Part shown: piece by piece, positions 52,786-63,403 of the stretch
Layout: every line of letters begins with the position of its first letter
How positions within the stretch are numbered: the stretch's first letter is position 1
Assembly: GCF_001885075.1 (NCBI RefSeq)
Contig: NZ_MODU01000004.1
Location: 3,596,001 to 3,660,000, forward strand
Direction of reading: 5' to 3'
DNA: 64,000 nt
Source of the DNA: Alteromonas sp. V450
Lineage (GTDB): Bacteria > Pseudomonadota > Gammaproteobacteria > Enterobacterales > Alteromonadaceae
Program-made: the position numbers and the translations under genes
The notes under the pieces: model-generated
Databases searched by the model: none
Told to the model about the DNA's origin: nothing
The model's input: only the letters and a program-made list of their open reading frames with translations

Positions 52786-53806
52786 TGACTCTGCGTTAAT
52801 TCGTCAAATACTTTCAGAAATAGTGGCGCAAGCACCAGAGCTATCCTTGGTTGGTGCAGCTCCCGATGCTTACGTAGCTAAGCGAATGGTTCAAGAATTT
52901 AGGCCAGATGTTATTACCTTAGATATTGAAATGCCAAAGGTAGATGGCCTACGTTTTTTAGAAGTTATGATGAAAGCAATGCCGACCCCAGTGGTAATGA
53001 TTTCTACGCTGACTGAGCGAGGGGCCGATGCTACTCTGCGCGCATTGGAATTAGGGGCCGTGGATTTTATAGCAAAGCCAAAATTAGGTGTTGCGCAAGG
53101 TATGGCGGAATACGCTGCGATCATCATTGAAAAGATAAAAGCTGCAGCTCACTCCAAGCTAGGTCATCCAACTGAAGCCCGTTGCACTAAGCATGCTTCT
53201 ATGCGCTACACCGGCACCGAAAAACTCATTGGTATAGGAGCGTCTACTGGCGGAACCGAAGCGATAAAGGATGTCATCATGCATTTTCCTCGCAATGCAC
53301 CTGCTACGGTAATTTCCCAGCATATGCCGCCGGGCTTCACTACTACCTATGCCAAACGGCTTGATAACCTATGTGAAATAACGGTAAGAGAGGCACAAGG
53401 TGGAGAGCGTCTATTGCCGGGATTTGCCTATTTAGCACCGGGTAATAAGCACCTGAAAGTAGAACGAAGTGGCGCAGACTATCGTTTATTGCTTGATGAT
53501 GGGCCTAAAGTATCAGGGCACAAGCCTTCGGTTGATGTGATGTTCGACTCGCTCGCTGAGCATGCTGGTGGAAATGCGGTGGGGGTACTGCTCACAGGTA
53601 TGGGGCGCGACGGCGCAAAGGGGTTGAAAAACATGCATACCAAAGGCTCTATCACTTTCTGCCAAGATGAGCAAACCTGTGTGGTGTATGGTATGCCCAA
53701 AACCGCAGTAGAAATGAAAGCTGCAAGTTTTATCAAGCCTCTAGAAGACATCTCCGACGCGATACTAGATACCCTTGAAGCCTTAGGTGCAGGAAGTCGG
53801 CTTTAA
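52760..53806 (+). CDS. cheB: Chemotaxis methylesterase/deamidase CheB
   Basis: Two-domain enzyme of 348 residues from the chosen start. The receiver domain has D9-D10 and phosphoacceptor D55. The C-terminal methylesterase has the triad Ser in G-A-S-T-G-G-T-E, His in S-Q-H-M-P-P-G-F and Asp in G-M-G-R-D-G. The frame is open back to 52670, but the receiver begins at M-P-I-K-V-L-V-V-D-D, so ATG 52760 is right; it lies within the end of cheD. It is the last gene of cluster A; no clear terminator follows in the gap before cluster B. Confidence 0.95.
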   Translation: MPIKVLVVDDSALIRQILSEIVAQAPELSLVGAAPDAYVAKRMVQEFRPDVITLDIEMPKVDGLRFLEVMMKAMPTPVVMISTLTERGADATLRALELGAVDFIAKPKLGVAQGMAEYAAIIIEKIKAAAHSKLGHPTEARCTKHASMRYTGTEKLIGIGASTGGTEAIKDVIMHFPRNAPATVISQHMPPGFTTTYAKRLDNLCEITVREAQGGERLLPGFAYLAPGNKHLKVERSGADYRLLLDDGPKVSGHKPSVDVMFDSLAEHAGGNAVGVLLTGMGRDGAKGLKNMHTKGSITFCQDEQTCVVYGMPKTAVEMKAASFIKPLEDISDAILDTLEALGAGSRL

Positions 53807-53891
53807 GTGCTTTTCGGGGGCCTCATAACATTAAAAAAATGTCACTAATGTCACCAAAGCAATAGTTTAACAAAAATATTCAAAAGTATAA

Positions 53892-53919
53892 TTGTTGGGG
53901 GTCAAAATTAGACCATACT
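53892..53919 (+). promoter_or_regulatory. Candidate sigma-70 promoter of chemotaxis cluster B
   Basis: TTGTTG (53892-53897), 16-nt spacer, CATACT (53914-53919), 54 nt before the likely start of the first gene. An inverted repeat GGTC...GACC (53900-53914) lies within the spacer. Match is moderate. Confidence 0.4.
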
Positions 53920-53973
53920 TAGACTGTGTTTTGTGCAGCCGTTTACACGGCAGCAACAGTGAAAGGTGGAATC

Positions 53974-55185
53974 GTGGTCGCTATTGCATCAAATTATTTA
54001 GATAACTTTTTCTCTAGCAAGAGTAACGCGTTTATTGTTGCGTTTTTAATGATGTTAGCGAGCTGGAGCTTGTCTTTTACATCCGTTGCGCATTTAGGCC
54101 TTGCTCTTAGTTCAGTCTGTGTCGTTTTTTTGTTATTCGTTTTACTCAAAATAACGACCAATTCGCAAGCTGGTACCACTCACAAACCAAATCAACCTGC
54201 TGTTAACCAATCTTGTGTAAACAATACCTCGGCAAGTAACGAGTCGGTGGAGGTTGCAGTGTCTGAAGCAAGCAGCATCCTTACCGTCACTTCTTCGAAT
54301 ATTGCAGACATTTTTTCAACTCAAAGCGATGCAGTGGCTACGTTGAGCGAATCGTTTATTTCACTTCAGGCGCTGCTTGGGCAGCAAGAAGCCAGTATCA
54401 ACAATCTGCTTAAAGACGATGACAACGACGATTGTGCTTATGCCGATAAAATGCGCACGTTTGCTTCAGATACTGACTCCACACTAACGCAATTTATCGC
54501 GTCAACTACCCAAATGACAGACTCTACAAGGGCGTTAGAAACTCAAGTACAAACCATACAGCAGGCAATGCCGACCGTCATTGAAGCCTTAAGCGGAATT
54601 GATGATATATCCTCACAAACCAATTTGTTGGCACTTAATGCTGCCATTGAAGCAGCACGTGCTGGCGAGGCCGGCCGCGGATTTGCCGTTGTTGCTGATG
54701 AAGTTCGTGCGCTATCAACCCGTTCTACACAGTTTAGCGATGTAATAAAAACCCAAATAGAAAACATCAAATCGCTTATCGACAAACTAACGGAAACCGC
54801 TGAAGTTGTTGCGTCTCAGGATATTTCTCACGTGGTTAACGCAAAAGATGCGATTAGCGCACAGCTTAGAGGCATCATCAAAAAAGCAGAATCCGACATA
54901 CAAGGCGCGAGCGAACTCGAGGCCATCAGACAACAGCTGGCAGACTCAACTGCTGCGGCCATTAGGGGGTTACAGTTTGGTGATATCAATGGACAAAACC
55001 TTACTTATACCCGAGAAATCATCGAGTTCGTTATAGAACAGCTGTCAACGCTTAGCCCTGAAAGTGCAAGCCGAGTGCGAGAAAACTTAGAAAACTACCA
55101 ACACTCGCTGACAGAAAAAGGTCAAGCAGATCACAACCCAGTTTCTGCCACTTCCATGGATGCAGGCGACGTGGAACTTTTTTAG
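53974..55185 (+). CDS. Membrane chemoreceptor-like protein with CheZ-like motif (cluster B)
   Basis: Paralogue of the protein heading cluster A, about 403 residues. Two adjacent transmembrane helices (about 18-36 and 39-60), no periplasmic domain, a Ser/Asn-rich linker, then the receptor hairpin (near 212-252) and Q-F-G-D-I-N-G-Q with D337 and Q341 (chosen numbering). It ends with [10 protein letters not shown], nearly identical to its paralogue, whereas membrane and linker regions differ strongly. Start: the frame is open to GTG 53926, but GTG 53974 has AAAGG seven nt upstream and is preferred. Confidence 0.83.
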   Translation: MVAIASNYLDNFFSSKSNAFIVAFLMMLASWSLSFTSVAHLGLALSSVCVVFLLFVLLKITTNSQAGTTHKPNQPAVNQSCVNNTSASNESVEVAVSEASSILTVTSSNIADIFSTQSDAVATLSESFISLQALLGQQEASINNLLKDDDNDDCAYADKMRTFASDTDSTLTQFIASTTQMTDSTRALETQVQTIQQAMPTVIEALSGIDDISSQTNLLALNAAIEAARAGEAGRGFAVVADEVRALSTRSTQFSDVIKTQIENIKSLIDKLTETAEVVASQDISHVVNAKDAISAQLRGIIKKAESDIQGASELEAIRQQLADSTAAAIRGLQFGDINGQNLTYTREIIEFVIEQLSTLSPESASRVRENLENYQHSLTEKGQADHNPVSATSMDAGDVELF

Positions 55186-55249
55186 CAGCAAGATAAATAT
55201 TCGTAAAGAAACGTAAGAGCAACTCTGACAATTCAAAGGTGATTGAATT

Positions 55250-55615
55250 ATGAGCAAAAGCATACTGATTGTGGATGACTCTGTGTCTATTCGCCAGATG
55301 GTTGAAATGACACTTAAGTCAGCAAATTACAACGTAACAACGGCCCAAGACGGACAAGATGCGCTAGACAAGTGCCAGGGGACCCGTTTCGATTTCGTTC
55401 TTACCGATCAAAACATGCCTCGCATGGATGGTCTCACGCTGATCAAGTCTTTAAGAGGTCTGGCTAACTTTCGTTCGACGCCAATTGTCATGCTAACAAC
55501 GGAAGCTGGTGACGATATGAAGGCGAAAGGAAAAGCAGCTGGCGCTACAGGATGGATGGTGAAGCCCTTCGATCCGAATAAGCTGCTAGATGTGATGAAA
55601 CGAGTTTTAGGTTAG
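55250..55615 (+). CDS. cheY: Chemotaxis response regulator CheY (cluster B)
   Basis: Single receiver domain of 121 residues with D9-D10, D53, T83 and K105. Differences from the cluster A copy fall mostly in helices 2 and 3 (around 43-48 and 67-76), while the active site and the last third are almost identical, so crosstalk between the two kinases is possible. Confidence 0.93.
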   Translation: MSKSILIVDDSVSIRQMVEMTLKSANYNVTTAQDGQDALDKCQGTRFDFVLTDQNMPRMDGLTLIKSLRGLANFRSTPIVMLTTEAGDDMKAKGKAAGATGWMVKPFDPNKLLDVMKRVLG

Positions 55616-55653
55616 TTAAGCGTTGGTTTAAATAGGGCGAATGGGAGTCAATC

Positions 55654-57576
55654 ATGACCATTGATGTAAACCAGTTTCACGGTGTGTTTTTTGATGAGAG
55701 TGATGAACACCTTCAAGACATGGAGCAGTTGCTCATGACCTTGGACGTGGATGCTCCCGACCCCGAAGAGTTAAACAGTATCTTTAGAGCGGCGCATTCC
55801 ATAAAAGGTGGCAGCGGTATCTTTGGCTTCGACGCTTTAATGAATCTTACCCATGTCATGGAAAACCTTCTCGACAAAGCGCGTAACCAAGAAATTCAAG
55901 TTACGGCGGATATTGTTGATATTTTTCTACAAACCCTTGATGTACTCAAAGACACCTTATCTGCTTATAAAGAACAAACAGAACTCCCTCAAGAACAAAT
56001 TGATGCCAGTATTAAAGTACTTGAAGACACGCTTGCAAGCGCATCAGGGCTGCCGGTGCAAGATGCTCAGGACTCTCCCGAACCAAACGCAGAAGATGAA
56101 GCCAACGACATTGAGGGTTTTGGTTTCTTTGATGAAGAAGAGACTGCAGCCCAAGAGGAAAGTGAAAATGGCGCGGACGATATAGAAGGTTTTGGGCTCT
56201 TCGACGATGAAGCAACTCCTACCAAAGTAAATACTGACGCAGAAGCAAACCGTGACACTAGCAACGTTGATGAAGGTTTCGGTTTCTTCGAACCAGAAAA
56301 CCTTCCCGTAAAAACAGAGGCCCCCCAGTCTGCCCCACCTAAACAGCCCATTGTGAAGCCGGTAAAAACTAAGCCAAAGGCCGTAGCAAAAGAAGCCGCA
56401 TCAATTCGCGTAGACACTACCAAAATTGATGCAATGGTTAACTTAGTTGGTGAACTCGTTATCACGCAATCCATGCTTTCTAACGTAGGCCAGGAGGTTG
56501 AAGGGCAAGTAGGTGAACGCTTGCAGCTTGCAATAGATGAGCTTCAGCGCAATACCCGTGAAATTCAAGAATCGGTGATGTCTATGCGTATGTTGCCGGT
56601 GAATATGACGTTTAATCGTTTCCCTCGCGTTGTGCGCGACCTATCGTCAAAACTGGGTAAAAAAGTCGACTTAGTTATTCAAGGTGGCAACACTGAGATC
56701 GATAAGAGCCTTATCGAAAAACTGGTCGACCCGCTCACTCACTTAGTCAGAAACAGTATTGACCACGGTATCGAAAGCCCTGAAAAGCGCCTTGAGGCGG
56801 GTAAATCGGAAAACGGTACGGTTATTTTAAGTGCAGAGCAGAAAGGTAGCAGCATTATCATCGGCATTATTGATGATGGAGCAGGCTTGAACAAAGCCCG
56901 CATTTTAGAGAAAGCCACCCAAAACGGACTGGCGGTTACGCCCGACATGCCAGACAGTGAAATTTGGCAGCTTATATTCCAAGCGGGTTTTTCTACCGCA
57001 GCTGAGGTTACCGATGTATCCGGCCGTGGCGTAGGTATGGATGTAGTTCGCAGAAACATAGAATCGATTGGCGGACGCATTGAAATAGAATCATCGCAGG
57101 GTGAGGGCTCAGCATTTTATATCCACTTACCCCTAACGCTTGCCATTGTAGATGGCATGTGTGTTTCGGTGGGCGACCAAATTTTTGTCATTCCGCTACT
57201 TAATGTTATCGAATCCTTTCAGCCCACCGCTTCTCAAGTAAAAACACTCGGCAATGATAAAGTGCTGTGGATTAGAGATCAGTATTGGCCGTTAGTGTCG
57301 CTTACACAGCTTATGCAGGTTGACGACGGTATTACTGAACCGACCAAGGGCATAGTGGTACTTCTTGAAAGTAGCAAGAAACGCTACGGCGTGCTGGTGG
57401 ACTCTCTAGTGGGGCAGCAGCAGGTCGTGATTAAAAGCTTAGAACAACACTACAAAAAGGTCGCAGGGATTGCCGGCGCCACCATTATGGGGGATGGCAA
57501 AGTAGCCATGATTTTGGATGCCGACTCGGTAGCGGCAAATTGTTCCACTATTCCAAATGAAGAGGTTTCACTATGA
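55654..57576 (+). CDS. cheA: Chemotaxis histidine kinase CheA (cluster B), with FGFF motif array
   Basis: Kinase of 640 residues, 84 shorter than the cluster A copy because the linker is shorter. P1 has His48 in A-A-H-S-I-K-G; the linker carries three motifs (F-G-F-F 156-159, F-G-L-F 180-183, F-G-F-F 209-212). P3, P4 ([17 protein letters not shown]) and P5 follow and are very similar to the paralogue. The stop overlaps cheW by 4 nt exactly as in cluster A. Confidence 0.95.
   Translation: MTIDVNQFHGVFFDESDEHLQDMEQLLMTLDVDAPDPEELNSIFRAAHSIKGGSGIFGFDALMNLTHVMENLLDKARNQEIQVTADIVDIFLQTLDVLKDTLSAYKEQTELPQEQIDASIKVLEDTLASASGLPVQDAQDSPEPNAEDEANDIEGFGFFDEEETAAQEESENGADDIEGFGLFDDEATPTKVNTDAEANRDTSNVDEGFGFFEPENLPVKTEAPQSAPPKQPIVKPVKTKPKAVAKEAASIRVDTTKIDAMVNLVGELVITQSMLSNVGQEVEGQVGERLQLAIDELQRNTREIQESVMSMRMLPVNMTFNRFPRVVRDLSSKLGKKVDLVIQGGNTEIDKSLIEKLVDPLTHLVRNSIDHGIESPEKRLEAGKSENGTVILSAEQKGSSIIIGIIDDGAGLNKARILEKATQNGLAVTPDMPDSEIWQLIFQAGFSTAAEVTDVSGRGVGMDVVRRNIESIGGRIEIESSQGEGSAFYIHLPLTLAIVDGMCVSVGDQIFVIPLLNVIESFQPTASQVKTLGNDKVLWIRDQYWPLVSLTQLMQVDDGITEPTKGIVVLLESSKKRYGVLVDSLVGQQQVVIKSLEQHYKKVAGIAGATIMGDGKVAMILDADSVAANCSTIPNEEVSL
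56119..56289 (+). repeat. FGFF/FGLF motif array in CheA of cluster B
   Basis: Three copies of E-G-F-G-F/L-F-(D/E) spaced 24 and 29 residues apart in an acidic linker. Confidence 0.9.
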
Positions 57577-58076
57577 GCGAAGCAGCCCTACAGCAAGCCG
57601 TAAGTGCGTCGAAAGAGAATGAATTCTTAAGTTTCGTGTTGGGCGAAGAACACTACGCCTTAGACATCACGACGGTGAAAGAAATTCGCGGCTATGAGCA
57701 AGTCACTAAGATAGCTAACGCACCAAGCTTTATTAAAGGTGTAATTAATCTGCGTGGCGACATTGTGCCTATTGTGGATCTGCGCATTAAGTTCAACGTG
57801 GGTGAAGCCACCTACAACGACTTTACTATCGTCATCATGCTAAACGTTCACGAGCGTATCGTTGGAATTGTCGTTGACGGGGTGTCTGATGTTATTCGTC
57901 TTTCCGAAGAAGACATGTTGCCGCCACCAGAATTCGGTGTGGCGTTTGATAGCAAATACCTTCACGGGTTGGCAGATGTCGAAGAACATATGGTTATTCT
58001 AGTGAATATTGAGAGCTTAATTACAAGTAATGAATTGGGCTTAGTTGAAACAAAAACACAAGTGGTTGAGGGTTGA
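57573..58076 (+). CDS. cheW: Chemotaxis adaptor CheW (cluster B)
   Basis: Adaptor of 167 residues, the same length as its paralogue. Differences are concentrated in the first 16 and last 9 residues; the core (about 25-150) is almost unchanged, including the receptor- and CheA-binding surfaces, so either CheW may serve either array. Start overlaps cheA (ATGA). Confidence 0.95.
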   Translation: MSEAALQQAVSASKENEFLSFVLGEEHYALDITTVKEIRGYEQVTKIANAPSFIKGVINLRGDIVPIVDLRIKFNVGEATYNDFTIVIMLNVHERIVGIVVDGVSDVIRLSEEDMLPPPEFGVAFDSKYLHGLADVEEHMVILVNIESLITSNELGLVETKTQVVEG

Positions 58077-58080
58077 AACA

Positions 58081-60387
58081 ATGGGAATTATGACGTGGTT
58101 GGAAGACTTCACCAAAGCAACGGATGTAAATCAAGCATTGAGAAACAAGCAGGCGCTTGATGCAACCACTTGCTGCATCATGATGGCCGATGCCGATAGA
58201 AACATCATCTATGCTAACCAGTCTGTGAAAACACTGCTCAAAGAGAATGAAAAGAAATTACAGGCTGTTCTTCCCAGTTTTTCTGCTGATAATTTGGAAG
58301 GTCAGAACATCGACCAATTTCATCGGAACCCTTCACATCAGCGCAATATCCTTGCTGAATTAAAATCGACAATGACTTCTACAATTAGTATTGGCGATTT
58401 GAATTTTAAACTTACGCTGACCCCTCTATTCGACCAAGACAATAAGAATATAGGTACTATGGTTGAGTGGGTCGATCAGTCTGAGTTGCTCATTAAAAGC
58501 ACCATGTTAAATGTATTGAACGAAGCGCAAGCGGTTATCGAGTTCAACGCTGATGGTGTTATTCAAAATGCCAACGATAACTTTCTGAATGCGCTTGGTT
58601 ATAGTCTTAATGAAATCGTAGGCAATCATCACAAAATGTTCTGCGATAACCAGTACATCCGCACTGAAGAGTACGCTCAATTTTGGCGTGAACTAAAAGC
58701 GGGCAAGCCACAAAGCGGTGAGTTTTGTCGTTTTAATAAAATGGGTAAAGAGATTTGGATCCAAGCTACCTACAATCCGGTCTTCGATGGTGATGGTAAG
58801 GTAATACGCGTGGTGAAATTTGCCACTGACATTACTGCATCAAAATTACGTAATGCATATTTTGAAGGGCAAATTGAAGCAATCAACAAGGCTCAGGCGG
58901 TTATTGAATTTGACCTTGAAGGAAAAATTCTTAACGCCAACGAAAACTTCACCAACACAGTTGGCTATAGCTTAGATGAAATCGTCGGCAAACATCACAG
59001 CATGTTTGTTGATGAAGAGTATAAGCGCAGCGTTGAATACAGTCAGTTTTGGGAGCAGCTACGCCAAGGCGTGCTGTTTACTGATGAGTTTAAGCGCATA
59101 GGCAAAGGCGGCAAAGAAATTTGGATCCAGGCATCTTATAACCCCATCTTGGATCAAAACGGCAGACCCCATCGCGTTGTGAAGTACGCTATTGATATCA
59201 CGGGTAGAAAGCAGGCTATAAGCGATATCAAAACCGCCATGAATGAATTGGTGCAGGGTAATTTAGATTGCCGTATTGAGCATGAGTTTGACGGTGAGTT
59301 TAAGGAGCTTGGCACATCTATCAACCGCTTTATAGATGACATGCGCCGTATTATAGGGTCTATCAGCGATGTGATGACCCGTTTGTCTGGTGGTGATTTA
59401 ACAGCTGAACTTGATGAGCAGTTTGAAGGCGAATTCCAAGTATTGAGCGATGCTATAAATCAGTTCGTTGGCGAAATGTCTGGCACTATTGGCTCCATCT
59501 ACCAAGCAGTAGAAACCATTAATACTGCTTCATCTGAAATAGCCACAGGCAACTCTGACCTTTCAAGTCGCACTGAACAGCAGGCATCAAGCCTAGAAGA
59601 AACAGCGTCGAGTATGGAAGAGCTTACCGGTACAGTAAAACTCAACGCTGAAAACGCGGAACAAGCTAACAGTTTAGCATCGCAAAGTTGTGAAATCGCG
59701 TCGCGCGGCGGCGAGTTAATTCGTCAGGTCGTCGACACCATGTCGTCAATTAACGAGTCGGCTCAAGAGATCTCAGACATCATTGGTGTTATTGACGGCA
59801 TTGCATTTCAAACCAACATTCTTGCGCTAAATGCCGCTGTAGAAGCAGCAAGAGCGGGAGAACAGGGGCGCGGCTTTGCAGTTGTGGCGTCAGAAGTAAG
59901 AAGCCTGGCTCAACGCTCTGCTGAGGCGGCAAAAGAGATCAAAGAGCTTATATCAGACTCGGTGAACAAAATTGATGGGGGCAATAAACTCGTCAATCAG
60001 TCTGGCGAGACAATGGAAGAGGTGGTGACCTCTATCAAGCGGGTCAACGACATAATGTCGGAAATTGCGGCGGCGAGTTCTGAACAGGCTTCAGGCATTG
60101 AAGAGGTGAGTAAAGCGGTAGTACAAATGGATGAAATGACGCAGCAAAACGCCGCGCTGGTAGAAGAAGCGGCGGCGGCTGCAGAAAGCTTACAGCAGCA
60201 AGCGGGCAATTTATCCGAGCGTGTATCGACATTTAACATTGGTGACAGAGCCACTATCACTGAGGCACTTCCTCAAAAAGTACATCAAGTAGTGAAGGAA
60301 AAAAAAGTGGCTTCAGTGGCCACGTTAAATACAAATAAAAAGCTGGCTCCTAAAGTACCGAACAACGATGAGTGGGAGTCTTTCTAG
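58081..60387 (+). CDS. Soluble chemoreceptor with two PAS units and two HAMP-like segments (cluster B)
   Basis: Cytoplasmic receptor of 768 residues from the chosen start; no membrane segment. A degenerate N-terminal PAS (about 20-140), two PAS units of 122 residues (about 141-384), two HAMP-like segments in series (about 390-475; the other PAS receptors here have one), receptor hairpin and C-terminal E-W-E-S-F. The frame is open back to 58045 inside cheW; ATG 58081 has GAGGG upstream and gives the N-terminus M-G-I-M. It has no positional counterpart in cluster A and is followed by a terminator. Confidence 0.88.
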   Translation: MGIMTWLEDFTKATDVNQALRNKQALDATTCCIMMADADRNIIYANQSVKTLLKENEKKLQAVLPSFSADNLEGQNIDQFHRNPSHQRNILAELKSTMTSTISIGDLNFKLTLTPLFDQDNKNIGTMVEWVDQSELLIKSTMLNVLNEAQAVIEFNADGVIQNANDNFLNALGYSLNEIVGNHHKMFCDNQYIRTEEYAQFWRELKAGKPQSGEFCRFNKMGKEIWIQATYNPVFDGDGKVIRVVKFATDITASKLRNAYFEGQIEAINKAQAVIEFDLEGKILNANENFTNTVGYSLDEIVGKHHSMFVDEEYKRSVEYSQFWEQLRQGVLFTDEFKRIGKGGKEIWIQASYNPILDQNGRPHRVVKYAIDITGRKQAISDIKTAMNELVQGNLDCRIEHEFDGEFKELGTSINRFIDDMRRIIGSISDVMTRLSGGDLTAELDEQFEGEFQVLSDAINQFVGEMSGTIGSIYQAVETINTASSEIATGNSDLSSRTEQQASSLEETASSMEELTGTVKLNAENAEQANSLASQSCEIASRGGELIRQVVDTMSSINESAQEISDIIGVIDGIAFQTNILALNAAVEAARAGEQGRGFAVVASEVRSLAQRSAEAAKEIKELISDSVNKIDGGNKLVNQSGETMEEVVTSIKRVNDIMSEIAAASSEQASGIEEVSKAVVQMDEMTQQNAALVEEAAAAAESLQQQAGNLSERVSTFNIGDRATITEALPQKVHQVVKEKKVASVATLNTNKKLAPKVPNNDEWESF
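58501..59232 (+). repeat. Two PAS units, exact 366-nt period (cluster B, first receptor)
   Basis: Units start at 58501 and 58867. Confidence 0.88.
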
Positions 60388-60393
60388 TTAACT

Positions 60394-60428
60394 AAAGGCG
60401 AATTTTTAAAAAGAGAATTCGCCTTTTT
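60394..60428 (+). terminator. Intrinsic terminator inside chemotaxis cluster B
   Basis: Perfect 11-bp stem AAAGGCGAATT (60394-60404) and AATTCGCCTTT (60416-60426), then TTTTT ending at 60428. It starts 7 nt after the first PAS receptor gene and separates it from the next receptor and cheR. Confidence 0.9.
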
Positions 60429-60487
60429 GTTACTTGAAGTTTATTTCAGCGCTTCAACACGTAGCGCGACAAAAAATAGGTGATGCT

Positions 60488-63403
60488 ATGGGTGTTTTTA
60501 ATATATTTCACAATGAAGAGTTGGTGGCTGCGCAAAGTCTTTCACGCTTTCAAGAGCAAGCGTTAAGCGAAAGTAGTGCATGCTTAATGCTGGTAAATGC
60601 AGAAGGAACAATAACGTTCGCTAATAAGGCATTCAAACAGCTTGCAGCAGAATATGAAGCGCAGTTCTCACGCTCGCTTTCAAACATTAACCTTCAAAAC
60701 TTGACCGGCACCTCGGTTGCACGTTTTTTCGAAAATAGCAGCGATTTAAGCCAGCGTTATAACACCTGTAATAGTAGCGACACCTTTCTACTGCCTGTAG
60801 GAGACTTACTTTTTACATTGAACCTGACCACGATAAAAAGCGTGGAAGGTGAAAAGCTTGGCACAATGGTGGAGTGGATAAACGACCAAGAATTACAGCA
60901 CAAGTCGGGGTTACTCGATGGCTTAGATCGTTGCCAAGCCATTATTTCATTTTCGCCAGAAGGCATAGTTGAAGATGCCAACGACAACTTTCTTAAAGTA
61001 ACAGGGTACATGAAAGAAGATATTGTCGGTAAACATCACCGTTTGTTTGTGTTGCCAGATTATGGTGTGTCTGAAGAATACAGCCGCTTTTGGGAAGGAT
61101 TAAGAAATGGTGAACGCAGCAGTGGTGAGTACTGTCGTGTAGCGAAAAACGGTGACAAAATTTGGATCCAAGCCTCTTACAACCCTATTTACGACAAACT
61201 GGGAAATATTGTTCGCGTAGTTAAGTTCGCAACCGACATCACGGCGCAAAAGCGTAAAAACGTCGACTACGAGGGGCAAATAAACGCAATCGATAAATCG
61301 TTAGCGGTTATTGAGTTTAACCTAGACGGTATTATCCAACACGCCAACGAAAACTTTTGCGCTACAACAGGCTATGACTTGAGTGAAATTCAAGGCCAGC
61401 ATCACAGCATGTTTGTTGAACCCAATTATAAAATGAGCCCCGAGTATTCGGCTTTCTGGCGTGACTTAAAAAAAGGTGAGTTTAAGTCAGGTGAGTTCAA
61501 ACGGGTAAAAAAAGATGGCAGTGAGCTTTGGATCCAAGCGTCTTATAACCCTATCTTCGACGAGTTTGGCAAGCCAACAAAAGTGGTGAAATATGCATCT
61601 GACGTCACTGAACAAAAGCTGCAAAATGCATTCAACACAGGGCAGATAGATGCAATAAGTAAATCTCAAGCAGTTATCGAGTTTGACCCTAATGGCAACA
61701 TTGTGAGCGCTAACGATAACTTTTTGGCCACGGTTGGGTATGCACTAGACGAGATCCAGGGTAAACATCACCGTATATTTGTTACCAAACAAGAGCGTGA
61801 ATCTGAAGAATATCGTACGTTTTGGAAAAAGTTAGCTGAAGGGCAATTTTACTCAGGGGAATTTCATCGTATTGCTAAAGATGGGTCTGACGTATGGATC
61901 CAGGCAACCTATAACCCCATTTTAGATATGAGTGGTAATGTTGTAAAAGTGGTGAAATACGCCAGCAACATTACCGAACAAAAAGTAAAAAATGCCTATT
62001 TCGAGGGGCAGTTAGCCGCCATTGGTAAATCTCAGGCAGTTATAGAATTTAACATGGACGGCATTATTCAAGATGCCAATGAAAACTTCTTGAATACTGT
62101 GGGCTATACCCTTGAAGAAATTAAAGGTAAGCACCACAGCATGTTTGTCGACCCCGCATATCGCGCAAGCCCAGAATATGCTGCTTTTTGGGATGCATTA
62201 CGTAGCGGCACTTATTCTTCTGGTGAGTACCGCAGGGTTGGCAAAAACAGCAAAGAAATTTTCATTCAAGCTACCTATAACCCCATTTTAGATCACAACG
62301 GTAAGCCTTTCCGTGTCGTCAAATTTGCTACGGATATTACCGGCCGCACTCAAGCTGTAGATGAAATTAAACACGTAATGACTAAGCTTACAGAGGGCGA
62401 TCTCACTGTTAACATCGACCATGCATTAGATGGCGATTTTGCTGTCTTGGGTGAAGCAATAAACCAATTTATTAATGAAATGCGAGGTACGATCACCAGC
62501 ATTAATGAAGCGGTAGAAACCATTAATGTTGCATCGGGGGAGATTGCGACTGGAAATGCAGACTTATCGAGCCGCACAGAGCAACAAGCGTCAAGCCTTG
62601 AAGAAACAGCGTCGAGCATGGAAGAGCTAACGGGCACCGTTAAGCTTAACGCTGAGAATGCCGAGCAAGCCAATGGCCTTGCTGCGCAGGCAAGTCAAAT
62701 AGCCTCTCAGGGCGGAGAGGTTATCAGTGAAGTGGTTGATACCATGACGCAGATAAATGACTCTGCTCAGGAAATTTCAGACATTATAGGTGTTATCGAC
62801 GGGATTGCTTTCCAAACCAACATTCTGGCGTTAAACGCTGCGGTGGAAGCTGCGCGAGCGGGCGAGCAAGGGCGTGGTTTTGCCGTTGTTGCCTCTGAAG
62901 TTCGTAACTTAGCGCAGCGTTCTGCAGAAGCCGCAAAAGACATCAAAGAGTTAATTTCTGACTCGGTCAGTAAAATTGCAAGCGGTAATCAGCTGGTAGT
63001 GAAATCCGGTGAGACTATGGCTGAAGTGGTGACCTCGATTAAACGAGTAAATGACATTATGTCAGAAATTGCCGCAGCGTCTGCCGAGCAAGCCGCTGGC
63101 ATTGAAGAGGTGAGCAAAGCTGTAATTCAAATGGATGAAATGACTCAGCAAAATGCAGCGCTGGTGGAAGAAGCGGCGGCCGCTGCGGATAGCCTTAAGC
63201 AGCAGTCTTTGCAGCTAAATGAGCGGGTGTCTGTTTTTGAAGTTGGAAAGGGGCTGAGCAGTGACCAACAGCATGTTGCGGCACTGACTCACGGTGATTT
63301 TCGACAACCTCAGCGCCTACCGACAGCACAGGTGCAGCGAGGGTCTCAGGCTAAGGCCCTCACGCCTGCTATGCCTGACGAAGCAGAGTGGGAATCATTC
63401 TGA
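60488..63403 (+). CDS. Soluble PAS-array chemoreceptor (cluster B; counterpart of the cluster A receptor)
   Basis: Cytoplasmic receptor of 971 residues: degenerate N-terminal PAS, four 122-residue PAS units (about 141-628), one HAMP-like segment, receptor hairpin, and C-terminal E-W-E-S-F. The N-terminus M-G-V-F-N is shared with the cluster A receptor (M-G-V-F-N-F), and like it this gene directly precedes cheR. The frame is open to a TTG at 60434; ATG 60488 with AGGTGA upstream is preferred. Its stop overlaps the cheR ATG by one base. A terminator lies upstream, so it may have its own promoter. Confidence 0.9.
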   Translation: MGVFNIFHNEELVAAQSLSRFQEQALSESSACLMLVNAEGTITFANKAFKQLAAEYEAQFSRSLSNINLQNLTGTSVARFFENSSDLSQRYNTCNSSDTFLLPVGDLLFTLNLTTIKSVEGEKLGTMVEWINDQELQHKSGLLDGLDRCQAIISFSPEGIVEDANDNFLKVTGYMKEDIVGKHHRLFVLPDYGVSEEYSRFWEGLRNGERSSGEYCRVAKNGDKIWIQASYNPIYDKLGNIVRVVKFATDITAQKRKNVDYEGQINAIDKSLAVIEFNLDGIIQHANENFCATTGYDLSEIQGQHHSMFVEPNYKMSPEYSAFWRDLKKGEFKSGEFKRVKKDGSELWIQASYNPIFDEFGKPTKVVKYASDVTEQKLQNAFNTGQIDAISKSQAVIEFDPNGNIVSANDNFLATVGYALDEIQGKHHRIFVTKQERESEEYRTFWKKLAEGQFYSGEFHRIAKDGSDVWIQATYNPILDMSGNVVKVVKYASNITEQKVKNAYFEGQLAAIGKSQAVIEFNMDGIIQDANENFLNTVGYTLEEIKGKHHSMFVDPAYRASPEYAAFWDALRSGTYSSGEYRRVGKNSKEIFIQATYNPILDHNGKPFRVVKFATDITGRTQAVDEIKHVMTKLTEGDLTVNIDHALDGDFAVLGEAINQFINEMRGTITSINEAVETINVASGEIATGNADLSSRTEQQASSLEETASSMEELTGTVKLNAENAEQANGLAAQASQIASQGGEVISEVVDTMTQINDSAQEISDIIGVIDGIAFQTNILALNAAVEAARAGEQGRGFAVVASEVRNLAQRSAEAAKDIKELISDSVSKIASGNQLVVKSGETMAEVVTSIKRVNDIMSEIAAASAEQAAGIEEVSKAVIQMDEMTQQNAALVEEAAAAADSLKQQSLQLNERVSVFEVGKGLSSDQQHVAALTHGDFRQPQRLPTAQVQRGSQAKALTPAMPDEAEWESF
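60908..62371 (+). repeat. Four PAS units, exact 366-nt period (cluster B, second receptor)
   Basis: Units start at 60908, 61274, 61640 and 62006, again without indels. Confidence 0.9.

Noticed and set aside
48825..62371. CRISPR-like or transposon repeats in the 48-63 kb region
   Set aside because: The periodicity is fully explained by in-frame 122-residue PAS units; no short spacers, terminal repeats or transposase are present.
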